From NCBI RefSeq assembly GCF_034351645.1, contig NZ_CP133782.1, positions 439,001-503,000 of the forward strand: DNA of 64,000 nucleotides, written 5' to 3'. A program made the translations under genes and the position numbers. This stretch comes from Pseudomonas sp. DC1.2 (GTDB lineage: Bacteria; Pseudomonadota; Gammaproteobacteria; Pseudomonadales; Pseudomonadaceae). Under the pieces are notes generated by a model, which saw only the letters and a program-made list of their open reading frames with translations, was not told the DNA's origin and ran no database searches. Each line of letters opens with the position of its first letter. Positions within the stretch are counted from its first letter, which is position 1. This document shows positions 19,090-28,563 of the stretch, piece by piece.

Positions 19090-20304
19090 TTGCGCGAAAT
19101 TGTCCTGATAAACATCACGGGAGTCGACCGTCCGGGTCTGACGGCAGCCATTACCGGCGTTCTTGCGCAGGGTGGCGTGAACATTCTCGACATCGGTCAG
19201 GCGGTGATTCACGACACCCTGTCGTTCGGCATCCTGGTTGAAATTCCGGATACCGAGCCAGGCCAGTCGGTGCTCAAGGACATCCTTTTCACGGCGTACA
19301 AGCTCGATCAGCAAGTGCGTTTCACGCCGGTGTCCGAAGAGGACTACCAGCAGTGGGTCGGCAATCAGGGCAAAAAACGCCACATCGTTACCCTGTTGAC
19401 CCGCAAGGTAACCGCCGAGCAATTGCAGCGTGTGAGCTCGATTACCGCCAATTACGGCTTGAACATCGACCACATCGATCGCCTCTCCGGGCGCATGCCG
19501 CTGGACACTCCGGCCGACAAGGGCAAGGGCTGCATCGAGTTCTCTGTGCGTGGCGAAGCCGCTGATCCGCAGGCGTTGCGGGCCGAGTTCCTCAGCGTGG
19601 CGCAGGAGTTGAACGTCGACATCGCGTTCCAGGAAGATTCTCTGTTCCGCCGTAACCGGCGCCTGGCGGTGTTTGACATGGACTCGACGCTGATCGAGGC
19701 CGAAGTCATTGACGAACTGGCCAAGGCTGCCGGCGTCGGCGACCAGGTGTCGCAAATCACCGAGCGGGCCATGGCTGGCGAACTTGATTTTCGCGAAAGC
19801 TTCAAGGAACGCCTGGCCTTGCTCAAAGGGCTGGACGTCAGCGTTCTGGACTCAATTGGCGCCTCTCTGCGCCTGACCGAAGGCGCCGAAACCCTGTTCG
19901 CCGAGCTTAAGCGCCTGGGCTACAAGACCGCGATCCTGTCCGGTGGCTTCACCTACTTTGCAAAGCAATTACAAGCCAAACTGGGCATCGACTACGTGTT
20001 CGCCAACGAACTGCAAGTGGTGGACGGCAAGGTAACTGGCATCGCGGTAGAGCCGATTGTCGATGCCCAACGCAAGGCCGATCTGCTGCGTGAGCTGGCC
20101 CACAAGGAAGGCTTGCGTCTGGAACAGACTATTGCAGTCGGTGATGGCGCCAACGATTTGCCGATGCTGGCGATTGCCGGGCTGGGTGTGGCATTCCGCG
20201 CCAAACCGCTGGTGAAACAGTCGGCGAAGCAGGCGATTTCCACGCTGGGTCTGGACGGCGTGCTGTACCTGCTGGGGTTGCGCGATCGTGATGGTCAGCT
20301 CTGA
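19090..20304 (+). CDS. serB: Phosphoserine phosphatase SerB
   Basis: Final step of serine synthesis: phosphoserine to serine and phosphate. 404 residues from TTG 19090. Two ACT-type regulatory domains occupy about residues 1-170, followed by a HAD phosphatase domain with the nucleophile motif VFDMDSTL (Asp196, acid/base Asp198), the SGGF motif, and GDGANDLPML near the end. The long two-ACT form is usual in Pseudomonas and allows serine feedback. It is followed by a REP hairpin. Confidence 0.97.
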   Translation: MREIVLINITGVDRPGLTAAITGVLAQGGVNILDIGQAVIHDTLSFGILVEIPDTEPGQSVLKDILFTAYKLDQQVRFTPVSEEDYQQWVGNQGKKRHIVTLLTRKVTAEQLQRVSSITANYGLNIDHIDRLSGRMPLDTPADKGKGCIEFSVRGEAADPQALRAEFLSVAQELNVDIAFQEDSLFRRNRRLAVFDMDSTLIEAEVIDELAKAAGVGDQVSQITERAMAGELDFRESFKERLALLKGLDVSVLDSIGASLRLTEGAETLFAELKRLGYKTAILSGGFTYFAKQLQAKLGIDYVFANELQVVDGKVTGIAVEPIVDAQRKADLLRELAHKEGLRLEQTIAVGDGANDLPMLAIAGLGVAFRAKPLVKQSAKQAISTLGLDGVLYLLGLRDRDGQL

Positions 20305-20327
20305 CATCCGGATCGTCTGAACCGGTG

Positions 20328-20390
20328 ACTTCGCCAGCACGCCTCGCGCCCACATCGATCCAATGTGGGCGCGAGGCGGTTCGTGAAGGC
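20328..20390. repeat. REP hairpin between serB and the PilZ-like gene
   Basis: GCCTCGCGCCCACAT (20341-20355) and ATGTGGGCGCGAGGC (20363-20377) form a perfect 15-bp stem with seven-base loop, extended by weaker flanking pairs. It lies between two convergent genes and probably ends both transcripts. Confidence 0.85.
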
Positions 20391-20410
20391 TTGGCAGCGG
20401 GCTCACAGAT

Positions 20411-22198
20411 TCAAAGCAAGTTCCACAACGAATCAAAATCCTCTTGCGCAACCACCGCGTCGGTCCCGACGACGGTTTCGCTTTTGGCTGTCTCTAGCGA
20501 GCGATAGGCAAACTGGTTGAAGCTGTTGGTGCTTGCCACTCGTCGATCCAGTCCGGCGCGGCGTTCAGTACCGTTGGTGTTGATCATCACGTTGTTGCCT
20601 TCCTGGAACGGCAGGCGCGGGGCAAGCAGTGTGGCGGGTAGGTCGATGGCGCTGATTTCCGGTAGCAGTAGGCCGCGCAGATACTGACTGTGATCGTCCC
20701 GGGTCCGCACCAGTTGCAGGCCGCAAGGCTCGGCATGCGGCGCAACTTGTTCAATACCCATTTGCGTACCGCCACCGCGTACCTGACGAATCCAGCGCAC
20801 CACGGCAATGCTCCAGCCTTGTCCGGTCGTGTCTTCGATACCCACCATCTCGCCGGCTTGTAGCTCCGCGGGCACTTCGCCGGGCCATGCCAGGCAATAG
20901 CCGCCAGGGCTGTGGTTAATCACCGGTAGGACATAGGTCGGAAAATGCCGATTGCTATCGGACGCTTCTTGGCTGTCGTCGCTTTGAAGCTGCGGGTATT
21001 CGATTTCTTCGTAAGGCAGCATATTGTCGGCGTTGCCGAGTGCCGCGGCGTCGAAGGCCTGACTCCAGTTGTCTTGGCGGCCGGCCACTGGGGTCGCTGA
21101 GAACTGCGCGGGGCGCACGGCAGGGTTTTTCAGGATGTCGCTGAACGAACGTTGTCCGCCCAGATAAAAGTGCAAGGCGCTCATGCCCACGCACAAGGTC
21201 AGGCTGCCCTGGCTGGGCGTGCGCTGGAAACTGCGTTCGGCGGCCTGGCCCCAGGCGGCATGTAAGTGTTGCAGCGTGTCTGTGCTCAGACCTGCCGGTA
21301 TTGGCAGGGTCAAAGAGGTGTCGGTCGGCTGTTGCAGATAAGCCTCGATGGCGACTACCAGCGGCTGGGGACTAATTCCCAGCAAACCGTCCTGTTGCTC
21401 TGCCCGGAACTTGTTGCGGTAGCGCGGCCCGCTGTCGAGGTCTGGCGCGACGGCGAATAGTTCATTGCCGCCGCTGCCGGGTTGCAGCGAAATCCACTTG
21501 CTCCAGGGCTCAAGCACTTCGGCGAGCCGGGCGATTTGGTTCTGGCGCAGTTGATTGCAGCGCGAAGCGCCGAGCAGCAGGGCGGCCACGTAGGTCTGCT
21601 CGATGCTCAGGTCCGACGTCTGGCTGGCCAACTCATCGCGCACGCTAAGGTTTTGTAACTGATGCTCACAGCCAATGCGATACAACTGGTGCAGCTCCAG
21701 CCACACACCTTCCGGCACCGGGCAATACAGTTGTGTCGCGCGGGTCAAGGGGCCGTTGAGGCAATGGATCGCCCGCTGCAGGGCTTGGGTAAGCAGGGTC
21801 GCACGGTCCTTGCGAAAGCGCGGAGCGATGCGCATGACGATCTGTTTGTAGCCAATCGCCAAATGGCTTTGCAGCGCCTGACAGAGGTTGGCGATTTTGC
21901 GTGAGCGTTCATCAAGAACAATAGCCTGATGCAGAAAATGCCGCTCCAGGTGCTTGCAGACGTAATACACCTCGGGTCTTAACAGCTCCAGCATCTGTAG
22001 CCGATTGTCACTGGGTGTGAGCAATTGATTGAGTTCGCCCAGGCCTTGGTAGAGCAGGCGGGCGGTTTCACCAATGTTGGCTTTGGGCAGGTTGGCAATC
22101 CAGCGCTTGAGGTCGCGGGGGGTAGGCTCACAAAACGACAGGCGAGATTGTGTCGGGATAGGGGCGCGTAATAGCAAGTAGGGACTGGTCTCATTCAT
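20411..22198 (-). CDS. Large cytosolic protein with C-terminal PilZ-like domain
   Basis: 595 residues from ATG (complement of 22196-22198); a GTG 54 bases upstream (22252) is an alternative start. The N-terminal ~350 residues are helical (LKRWIANLPKANIGETARLL; ERHFLHQAIVLDERSRKIAN) with no recognised catalytic motif. The C-terminal region around residues 440-550 contains INHSPGGYCLAWPG, which fits the (D/N)xSxxG half of a PilZ c-di-GMP motif; the RxxxR half is not clear, so ligand binding is doubtful. The same gene lies beside serB in other Pseudomonas, as I recall. Function unknown. Confidence 0.65.
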   Translation of the reverse strand: MNETSPYLLLRAPIPTQSRLSFCEPTPRDLKRWIANLPKANIGETARLLYQGLGELNQLLTPSDNRLQMLELLRPEVYYVCKHLERHFLHQAIVLDERSRKIANLCQALQSHLAIGYKQIVMRIAPRFRKDRATLLTQALQRAIHCLNGPLTRATQLYCPVPEGVWLELHQLYRIGCEHQLQNLSVRDELASQTSDLSIEQTYVAALLLGASRCNQLRQNQIARLAEVLEPWSKWISLQPGSGGNELFAVAPDLDSGPRYRNKFRAEQQDGLLGISPQPLVVAIEAYLQQPTDTSLTLPIPAGLSTDTLQHLHAAWGQAAERSFQRTPSQGSLTLCVGMSALHFYLGGQRSFSDILKNPAVRPAQFSATPVAGRQDNWSQAFDAAALGNADNMLPYEEIEYPQLQSDDSQEASDSNRHFPTYVLPVINHSPGGYCLAWPGEVPAELQAGEMVGIEDTTGQGWSIAVVRWIRQVRGGGTQMGIEQVAPHAEPCGLQLVRTRDDHSQYLRGLLLPEISAIDLPATLLAPRLPFQEGNNVMINTNGTERRAGLDRRVASTNSFNQFAYRSLETAKSETVVGTDAVVAQEDFDSLWNLL

Positions 22199-22396
22199 GC
22201 CGAAGACAAACTCTGAGCGGACAATGGGCAGTGAATTTGCTGACTGTATCACTTGCGAGCTTTTACCGTTTGTCTGTCAGACGGGTGAGGGGCGGACGTA
22301 CTACTAATCTGACAGACGTGCGACTGGATACGCACAGTCGTGCGGCCTGTTGCCTAAATAGCGCAGGTCTCTTGCAACTTCAAGGAGATGAGGTTC

Positions 22397-22798
22397 ATGT
22401 CTAGATACGTAGTGGCAAATCAATGGGGCGGGAGTTCGGCACCCTGGCATCCGGGTGGAGACTGGACGTTAGGCGCGCGGGATAACCAGAAAGTTGTCGC
22501 GATCGAGATCAAATCGGGCGACGGCGGCAAGAGCTTCACCGGCACCATGACCTACTCGGGTGAAGGTCCCATTGGCTTCAAGGCTCAGCGCACAGGTCAG
22601 AACCAGTACAACGTTGAAAATCAGTGGGGCGGTAATGATGCCCCGTGGCATCCGGGTGGCAAATGGGTCATCGGCGGCCGAGACAATCAGAACGTTGTGG
22701 CGTTGAGCGTGACCTCCAGTGATGGAGGGAAAAACCTCAGTGGTACCAATACCTACGCCAATGAAGGGCCGATCGGCTTTCGTGGGCAGATAGAGTAG
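22397..22798 (+). CDS. OAA-family high-mannose lectin
   Basis: 133 residues made of two tandem repeats of about 67: NQWGGSSAPWHPGGDW and NQWGGNDAPWHPGGKW begin the carbohydrate sites, and GEGPIGFKAQ / NEGPIGFRGQ close them. This is the Oscillatoria agglutinin fold, whose Pseudomonas fluorescens member (PFA/PFL) has the same length and binds high-mannose N-glycans. No signal peptide, so it is made in the cytosol like other members. Start ATG 22397 with AAGGAGA at 22382-22388. It stands alone between convergent psd and the divergent PilZ-like gene. Confidence 0.95.
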   Translation: MSRYVVANQWGGSSAPWHPGGDWTLGARDNQKVVAIEIKSGDGGKSFTGTMTYSGEGPIGFKAQRTGQNQYNVENQWGGNDAPWHPGGKWVIGGRDNQNVVALSVTSSDGGKNLSGTNTYANEGPIGFRGQIE

Positions 22799-22810
22799 CG
22801 GTAGCGGAAT

Positions 22811-22845
22811 GTCCGACCCCGCGAAGACGTTCGCGGGGTTCGGAC
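22811..22845. terminator. Hairpin between lectin and psd
   Basis: GTCCGACCCCGCGA and TCGCGGGGTTCGGAC form a 14-bp stem with one bulge and a six-base loop between two convergent stop codons, placed to stop both transcripts. Confidence 0.7.
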
Positions 22846-22852
22846 CGCGGCA

Positions 22853-23713
22853 TCAGGCGTTAGGTAACCCCAAGGCCTGTCCCATCTGTACTGGCGAAAG
22901 AGCGCCCAGCCCTTGTGCCCACTTCACTTGATCCGGCCCGAACAGCACGACAGCGGTCGATCCCAGCTTAAAACGACCCAGTTCTGCACCTTTCTCCAGA
23001 TGGATCGGCGCACGGGCGGCTTCGTCGTAGCGGAAGGTTTTCAGCTCGCGTTTCGGCGGCGTGACGAGCCCGGCCCACACGGTTTCAATCGACGCCACAA
23101 TCATTGCGCCGACCAATACCACGGCCATTGGCCCGCGCTCGGTGTCGAAAATGCACGCCACACGCTCGTTACGGGCAAACAGTTCCGGAACGTTTTCGGC
23201 CGTGGTCTGGTTGACCGAAAAGATTCGGCCCGGGATGTAGACCATTTCGCGCAAGGTGCCGGCCAGCGGCATGTGTACGCGATGGTAGTCCTTTGGCGAC
23301 AGGTAAATGGTGGCGAAATCACCGCCCATGAACGGCGCGGCATTGGCCGCATCACCGCCCAGCAATTCCAGCACGCTGAAACTGTGCCCCTTGGCCTGGA
23401 ATACTCGGCCGTGTTCAATCGGGCCTAGTTGGCTGACGGCACCGTCGGCCGGGCTGAGGATCGCCCCGGGGGTTTCGTCCAGTGGGCGAGCGCCGTCTTT
23501 CAAGGCGCGGGTGAAAAACGCGTTGAAATGCTCGTAGGCCGTCAGGTCTTCGACCAGGGCCTGGGACATGTCCACTTGATAACGTTTGGCGAACCAGGCG
23601 GTGAAGGCATTTTTGAACCAGCGCACGCGACATTCCGCAATGCAACCGGCCAGCCGCGAGAGCAAGTGATGGGGCAGCAGGTATTGGCTGAGGATAAACA
23701 AACGCTTATTCAT
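22853..23713 (-). CDS. psd: Phosphatidylserine decarboxylase proenzyme
   Basis: Makes phosphatidylethanolamine from phosphatidylserine at the inner membrane. 286 residues. The self-cleavage site LGST is at residues 250-253, where Ser252 becomes the pyruvoyl group of the small subunit; upstream are the conserved [13 protein letters not shown] and YHRVHMP motifs with the catalytic histidine. Downstream gene of the rhdA-psd pair (18 bases apart), so likely co-transcribed with rhdA. Confidence 0.98.
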   Translation of the reverse strand: MNKRLFILSQYLLPHHLLSRLAGCIAECRVRWFKNAFTAWFAKRYQVDMSQALVEDLTAYEHFNAFFTRALKDGARPLDETPGAILSPADGAVSQLGPIEHGRVFQAKGHSFSVLELLGGDAANAAPFMGGDFATIYLSPKDYHRVHMPLAGTLREMVYIPGRIFSVNQTTAENVPELFARNERVACIFDTERGPMAVVLVGAMIVASIETVWAGLVTPPKRELKTFRYDEAARAPIHLEKGAELGRFKLGSTAVVLFGPDQVKWAQGLGALSPVQMGQALGLPNA

Positions 23714-23731
23714 TGACTGTCCTTGAAAAAC

Positions 23732-24547
23732 TTAAATCTCTACAGGGGTGTCGGGATGGTTGCCCCATTCGCCCCAGGAGCCAGCGTAGCCTTTGACCCG
23801 CGGATAACCGAGAGCTTTGGCCACCAGGTAGGTAAAGCCAGAACGATGGTGGGTCTGGCAGTGGGTAATCACTTCTTTATCTCTGCTGATGCCCAGCTGT
23901 TCGAGGATCTGTGGCATGTCCGAACGGATGCGTAGGTTGCGCGCCTGATCCATGCCAGCGGTCCATTCGAAATTCACCGCGCCGGGGATATGTCCGGCCT
24001 TGGCCGCCAGGACTTTTTCACCGGAGTATTCCAGCGGCCCGCGCGCGTCCCAGATCGCCAGGTCGGCGGCGCCGAGACGGCTTTGCAGGTATTCGCGGGT
24101 GGCAGTGGGTTCGTCGTGCAGCGTCAGAGCCATCGGACCGCCTACCGGGGTCGGGACCTCGGTGGACAGCGGCAAGTCTTGCGCCAGCCACGACAGCAGG
24201 CCGCCATCAAGGTAGTGGTAGTGGGTGTGGCCTATGACATCCAGCAGCCAGATGAATCGTCCGGCCCAACCGCCGCCTTCGTCGTCATACACAACGTAGA
24301 CCGCGTCCTTGTTGTGGCCCAGCTCACCGAACAACGCTTCGAGTGCGGCCGTGGCCGGCAGCAAGCCTGGCGCCGGTGGCAGGCCCAGTTGCGTGCGTTT
24401 AGGGTCGACAAAACGCGCGCCGGGGATATGGCCCTCGGCATAGCGGGCGCTGCTGGTCAGGTCGACCAGAATCAATTCACGGGCATCGAGGCGGCTGAGC
24501 AGGTCGCTCGGCTCGATCACCAGCGCCAAGCCAGAGAAATCAGGCAT
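23732..24547 (-). CDS. rhdA: Thiosulfate sulfurtransferase (two-domain rhodanese)
   Basis: 271 residues, the length of Azotobacter RhdA. Two rhodanese domains: an inactive N-terminal one and a C-terminal one with the active loop CQTHHRS, Cys230 being the persulfide carrier. Transfers sulfane sulfur to cyanide or other acceptors. ATG is the complement of 24545-24547; six extra upstream codons are open but lack a ribosome site. Sits ahead of psd on the same strand. Confidence 0.95.
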   Translation of the reverse strand: MPDFSGLALVIEPSDLLSRLDARELILVDLTSSARYAEGHIPGARFVDPKRTQLGLPPAPGLLPATAALEALFGELGHNKDAVYVVYDDEGGGWAGRFIWLLDVIGHTHYHYLDGGLLSWLAQDLPLSTEVPTPVGGPMALTLHDEPTATREYLQSRLGAADLAIWDARGPLEYSGEKVLAAKAGHIPGAVNFEWTAGMDQARNLRIRSDMPQILEQLGISRDKEVITHCQTHHRSGFTYLVAKALGYPRVKGYAGSWGEWGNHPDTPVEI

Positions 24548-24686
24548 GTGAGGTCTCCAGAGCACAAAGGGAAGGATTGTAGCGCAGCGTCATGAAGCCC
24601 CGTCATCAATTATTTCCCGCGCCACGGCGGACCTGAGCCTTCAGGTTGCACCTGAGCGTGCGACAGGCACTCAGTGATCACGGGCT

Positions 24687-26219
24687 CTAGCGCTGGCTAA
24701 AGCTGTGCAAGGCTTTCTCGATGCACTGCGCCGTTTTGCCGAAGGCTTGCAGGGTAATTTCCGAGAACGGACCGCCGCCCTGATCCGCGGCCACAATCAT
24801 GATCACCCGGCCATTGTTGACCAGTGAACGCAACAGCAGGTGGTCGCCGCCGAACTGGTTGCGCAGGCTGGCGGGCAACAGCGCCGAGAACTGCGCGTTG
24901 TTGGCCGGGGTCAGCCGTACCTGGGCTTGTTGCGCGAGCAGGCGTTGCAATACGGTGCTCTGGCTGACCACCAGATTCAGTTCGGCTGCCTCCTTGGGCA
25001 GGCCGGCCGTCTGATGGACTCTGAGTTTGGCGTGAGTCCGATCAGCCATCAGAATCATCACCCGGCGCATGCCGCAGGCGACCAGTGCATCCCGTGCGGA
25101 GGTGGTCAAGTGCATGGCGTTGGTGAAACGGCTCGGCTCCACCAGCAGCTCGGCACATTGTTTGCGCCACTTGCCGAGGTCTTCTGTGCTCGGCGCCGGG
25201 GCGGGTAGCAAACCGGCGTGGAGGCGGTGGGTGCCCCACGGCCAGAGCAGCGAGATCGCCGGGTGCCAGAGGTCCGGCATGGCGTGTTGGCGCGCACTGT
25301 TGGCCGACTGTTGATGCAGTTGCTGTTGTACTTGATCCATCGGCATTTGCAGATAGAGGCTGGTCAGGTACTGCCAGCGCTGGCTGTGTGGGCTGTCCCA
25401 GGCATGTTGTGCCGACAACGCCAGACCATTGGCCAGCAACACGGTATTGGCCGGTTGATTGAGCCAGTTGCGCAGGCTCGGATCATCATCGAGGCTATTT
25501 TGCTGGCGCAGCGGGTGATTGCTGTCGCGGGCAATTCGCAGAACCTTCACCAGCTCACGCTGATTCACCAGCAGCGCGCGATAGCCCTGCTGTACCCAGA
25601 TGGGCAGGTGCCAGAGGTCTACCAGTGTCTGGGCGATTTCCAGCAAGCGGACGCCGAACAATTGCTTTTCGACCTTGCGCGCCGATTCGCCCTTGTGAAT
25701 GACCCGCAATTCCCACTCTTCAAGCAAGTGCGGATGGGTCAGAGCCAGCGGCCAGAGCGGCGAAAGAAACAGCAGGCTGCCCCAGTGGATGTCTTGCCAC
25801 AGTCGCGCCAGGCGGCTGGCGAAAAAACCGTTGGCCTGTTGGGTGGCATGCTGGCTGATCATTTGCAGCTGACGCAGGGCCAGCGGAATGTCGGATAGGG
25901 GTTTGGCGGGCAGTCGGGCGAGCAGTTCTTCGGTGCGTTTCAAACCGAGGCGATTGATCGCCACCTCAAGGTTTTCCGCCGGTTCGGTCATGCTGCCCTG
26001 GGTGTGACGATTTGCCTCACGAATCACGCTCAAGGCCAGTGCCGGGCTTTCTTGCATGAGGTCGGCGATGTCGCGCACAGAACTGCGACTATTGCGAAGT
26101 GCCTTGCAAACACGGTCATGACTGGCTTGAGGAACCGGCAGGCGCACGGCATCGAGTAGTTTGACCCAGCCTTGGAGGGTGGTCGGTTTTAGAGCTGGAA
26201 CGTTCGTTTCGTTAGCCAT
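24687..26219 (-). CDS. HDOD domain protein
   Basis: 510 residues. The N-terminal half is an HDOD-type domain (LPVPQASHDRVCKALRNSRS; IADLMQESPALALSVIREAN), a non-catalytic HD-related signalling fold; residues about 360-505 look like a GAF-type sensory domain (VACGMRRVMILMADRTHAKL). Cytosolic. It lies between rhdA and motA and is divergent from motA, the position of a similar gene in P. aeruginosa as I remember. Role in signalling inferred only. Confidence 0.75.
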   Translation of the reverse strand: MANETNVPALKPTTLQGWVKLLDAVRLPVPQASHDRVCKALRNSRSSVRDIADLMQESPALALSVIREANRHTQGSMTEPAENLEVAINRLGLKRTEELLARLPAKPLSDIPLALRQLQMISQHATQQANGFFASRLARLWQDIHWGSLLFLSPLWPLALTHPHLLEEWELRVIHKGESARKVEKQLFGVRLLEIAQTLVDLWHLPIWVQQGYRALLVNQRELVKVLRIARDSNHPLRQQNSLDDDPSLRNWLNQPANTVLLANGLALSAQHAWDSPHSQRWQYLTSLYLQMPMDQVQQQLHQQSANSARQHAMPDLWHPAISLLWPWGTHRLHAGLLPAPAPSTEDLGKWRKQCAELLVEPSRFTNAMHLTTSARDALVACGMRRVMILMADRTHAKLRVHQTAGLPKEAAELNLVVSQSTVLQRLLAQQAQVRLTPANNAQFSALLPASLRNQFGGDHLLLRSLVNNGRVIMIVAADQGGGPFSEITLQAFGKTAQCIEKALHSFSQR

Positions 26220-26290
26220 GGTTGGACGCGATCATCGTCTGCATTACCTATGCCCGGAGCGGGCCAAATTGGCTTTTCGCCTGAACTGGC

Positions 26291-26317
26291 TATAGTCTGG
26301 CGCAGTTTTGCCGATAA
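26291..26317 (+). promoter_or_regulatory. FliA (sigma-28) flagellar promoter for motAB
   Basis: TATAGTCT, 11 bases, then GCCGATAA: the -10 is a perfect match to the sigma-28 consensus and the -35 differs from TAAAGTTT at two positions. It is 69 bases upstream of the motA start. Places motAB in the late flagellar class. Confidence 0.85.
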
Positions 26318-26385
26318 GTAGAAGAAGAGATTTTTTAACTTCCGAATATGACCTTGAACCCGACTCAGTAAGTGCTCCCCTACCT

Positions 26386-27237
26386 ATGGCTAAAATAATC
26401 GGCATCATTGTCGTATTCGCGAGCGTGCTCGGCGGATACGTGCTTTCCCACGGCAAGATTGCCGCCCTGATTCAGCCTTTCGAGGTGATGATCATTGGTG
26501 GCGCTGCACTGGGTGCATTCCTGCAGGCCAACCCCGGTTACATGACGATGCACGTGCTCAAGAAGTCGTTGGGCATGTTCAGTTCGCGTTTCACCCACAC
26601 CTTCTACCTTGAAGTCCTGGGCCTGATCTACGAGATCCTCAACAAGAGCCGCCGCGAAGGCATGATGGCCATTGAGGGTGACATCGAAGACGCCTCGGCG
26701 AGCCCGATTTTTGCCAAGTACCCGGCTGTATTGAAAGACACACGCATGACGGCGTTTGTCTGTGATTACCTGCGCATCATGTCCTCCGGCAACATGGCTC
26801 CCCACGAACTCGAAGGCTTGTTCGACATGGAGCTATATAGCCTCAAGGAAGACCTTGAGCATCCGTCCCACGCGGTGAACGGTGTTGCTGATGCCATGCC
26901 CGGTTTTGGTATCGTCGCAGCGGTACTGGGTATCGTAGTGACCATGGCCTCCCTGGGTGAGGGCGACCAGAAAGCCATTGGTATGCACGTTGGTGCGGCA
27001 CTCGTGGGTACATTCTTCGGTATTCTCGCGGCCTACGGTTTTTTTGGTCCGCTAGCCACCTCCCTGGCGCACGATGCCAAGGAAGAACTGAACGTTTACG
27101 AAGCCATCAAGGCTTCCTTGGTGGCCTCGGCTTCCGGCGTGCCGCCATCGTTGGCGGTCGAGTTTGGGCGCAAAGTGCTGTACCCGGCGCACCGGCCTAG
27201 TTTCGCCGAGCTTGAACAAGCGGTTCGCGGTCGCTAA
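26386..27237 (+). CDS. motA: Flagellar motor stator protein MotA
   Basis: 283 residues with four membrane segments (two near the N-terminus, two near residues 170-225: GFGIVAAVLGIVVTMAS and HVGAALVGTFFGILAAYGFF). MotA forms a proton channel with MotB; the cytoplasmic loop holds the charged residues that push FliG. ATG 26386 gives the standard N-terminus MAKIIGIIVVFASVLGGYVL; open codons upstream to 26308 cover the promoter. Three bases separate its stop from motB. Confidence 0.97.
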   Translation: MAKIIGIIVVFASVLGGYVLSHGKIAALIQPFEVMIIGGAALGAFLQANPGYMTMHVLKKSLGMFSSRFTHTFYLEVLGLIYEILNKSRREGMMAIEGDIEDASASPIFAKYPAVLKDTRMTAFVCDYLRIMSSGNMAPHELEGLFDMELYSLKEDLEHPSHAVNGVADAMPGFGIVAAVLGIVVTMASLGEGDQKAIGMHVGAALVGTFFGILAAYGFFGPLATSLAHDAKEELNVYEAIKASLVASASGVPPSLAVEFGRKVLYPAHRPSFAELEQAVRGR

Positions 27238-27240
27238 GTC

Positions 27241-28275
27241 ATGGAAAATAACCAGCCGATAATCATCAAGCGCGTCAAGCGCATCGCTGGCGGGCATCAC
27301 GGGGGCGCCTGGAAAATCGCCTTCGCTGACTTCGCCACGGCGATGATGGCGTTCTTCCTGGTGCTGTGGCTGTTGTCCACGGCCACGCCGGAACAGAAGA
27401 TCGCCATTGCCGGTTACTTCAAGGACCCGGTCGGCTTCTCGGAAAGCGGCACGCCTTACATTATTGACCTGGGCGGCACACCGACGCTCGCGCCGGAAAA
27501 CACCCTGAACCCCGAGGTGAAGTCTCAGCCTCAGCCAGACAAGGTGACAGTGGACACCGATCAGGTCGAAGGCATGGCCGAGCAGGTCGAGAAAGAACGT
27601 CTGGAACTGCTGTTGCAAGAACTGCAGAACAAGGTCAATGAAAACCCGCAACTGCAGAAGTTCAAGGACCAGATCCTGTTCGAAATCACGCCGAATGGCT
27701 TGCGCATCCAGATCATGGACGCAGAAAACCGGCCGATGTTCGACTCAGGCTCCGCGCGACTGAAGCCTTATTTTGAAGACATCTTGCTGGCCATGGCTGA
27801 CACCATTAAAGCGGTGCCGAATAAAATCAGCATCAGCGGTCACACTGACGCCAAGCCGTTCTCCGGCACCGGCGACTTTGGTAACTGGGAGTTGTCGGCT
27901 AACCGTGCCAACGCTGCCCGTCGTGCGCTGGTTGCCGGCAGTTACCCGGATTCTCAAGTGGCGCGGGTCGTCGGTTACGCCTCGTCGGCGTTGTTCGATC
28001 GCGAGCATCCATTCAATCCGGTCAACCGCCGTATCGACATCGTCGTACTGACGAAGAAGGCGCAGGCGGCCATCGAAGGTTCGCAAGGTGCAGACCCGAC
28101 ATCGACACCGGACACTCCCGCCGGTGCGCCGACCGCGCCTGCGGATCCGAACGCCTTGCCGGCGGATAAACAGCCGGTGCCAGCCCATGAGCTTCGCGAG
28201 CGGTTGAACCTGTTCGAGGACGCTGCGCCGAAACCGGGCGCACCCGCCAAGCCTGCGGATCCGCCAAAGCAGTGA
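27241..28275 (+). CDS. motB: Flagellar motor stator protein MotB
   Basis: 344 residues. One membrane segment with the proton-binding aspartate (Asp30 in AFADFATAMMAFFLVLWLLS) and a periplasmic OmpA-type peptidoglycan-binding domain (ISGHTDAKPF; WELSANRANAARRAL). The C-terminal 65 residues are a Pro/Ala-rich tail. Forms an operon with motA and is followed by a strong terminator. In P. aeruginosa, as I recall, rsgA follows directly; here 10.4 kb of accessory genes intervene. Confidence 0.97.
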   Translation: MENNQPIIIKRVKRIAGGHHGGAWKIAFADFATAMMAFFLVLWLLSTATPEQKIAIAGYFKDPVGFSESGTPYIIDLGGTPTLAPENTLNPEVKSQPQPDKVTVDTDQVEGMAEQVEKERLELLLQELQNKVNENPQLQKFKDQILFEITPNGLRIQIMDAENRPMFDSGSARLKPYFEDILLAMADTIKAVPNKISISGHTDAKPFSGTGDFGNWELSANRANAARRALVAGSYPDSQVARVVGYASSALFDREHPFNPVNRRIDIVVLTKKAQAAIEGSQGADPTSTPDTPAGAPTAPADPNALPADKQPVPAHELRERLNLFEDAAPKPGAPAKPADPPKQ

Positions 28276-28278
28276 CCC

Positions 28279-28310
28279 AAAAAAGCCACGATGATCGTGG
28301 CTTTTTTGTT
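28279..28310 (+). terminator. Rho-independent terminator after motB
   Basis: AAAAAAGCCACGAT and ATCGTGGCTTTTTTG: perfect stem followed by a six-T tract, four bases after the motB stop. The following 250 bases up to vgrG hold no gene I can recognise. Confidence 0.95.
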
Positions 28311-28563
28311 TCTGGGACGTTGCGGCTTGCCTGTTGTTTGTGGAGGGGCTTCCATCCAAACACTTGCAGCTGCTGCGTCACTATTACCGCTTCCTCAGCC
28401 TCACCCAGTAATATTTTTAAATACGGAAAGCTCCTACGGGCTTTGCAGGGGTGTCTGACATTAATTTTTCTTCCTCCTTGCTAGCTTGCTCGGCAATTGA
28501 CGCCTACTCCTATCCGCTATGGATTGAGCTTCGCGCCTTGTCTTTCAGCTCAAGGATTAGCGT

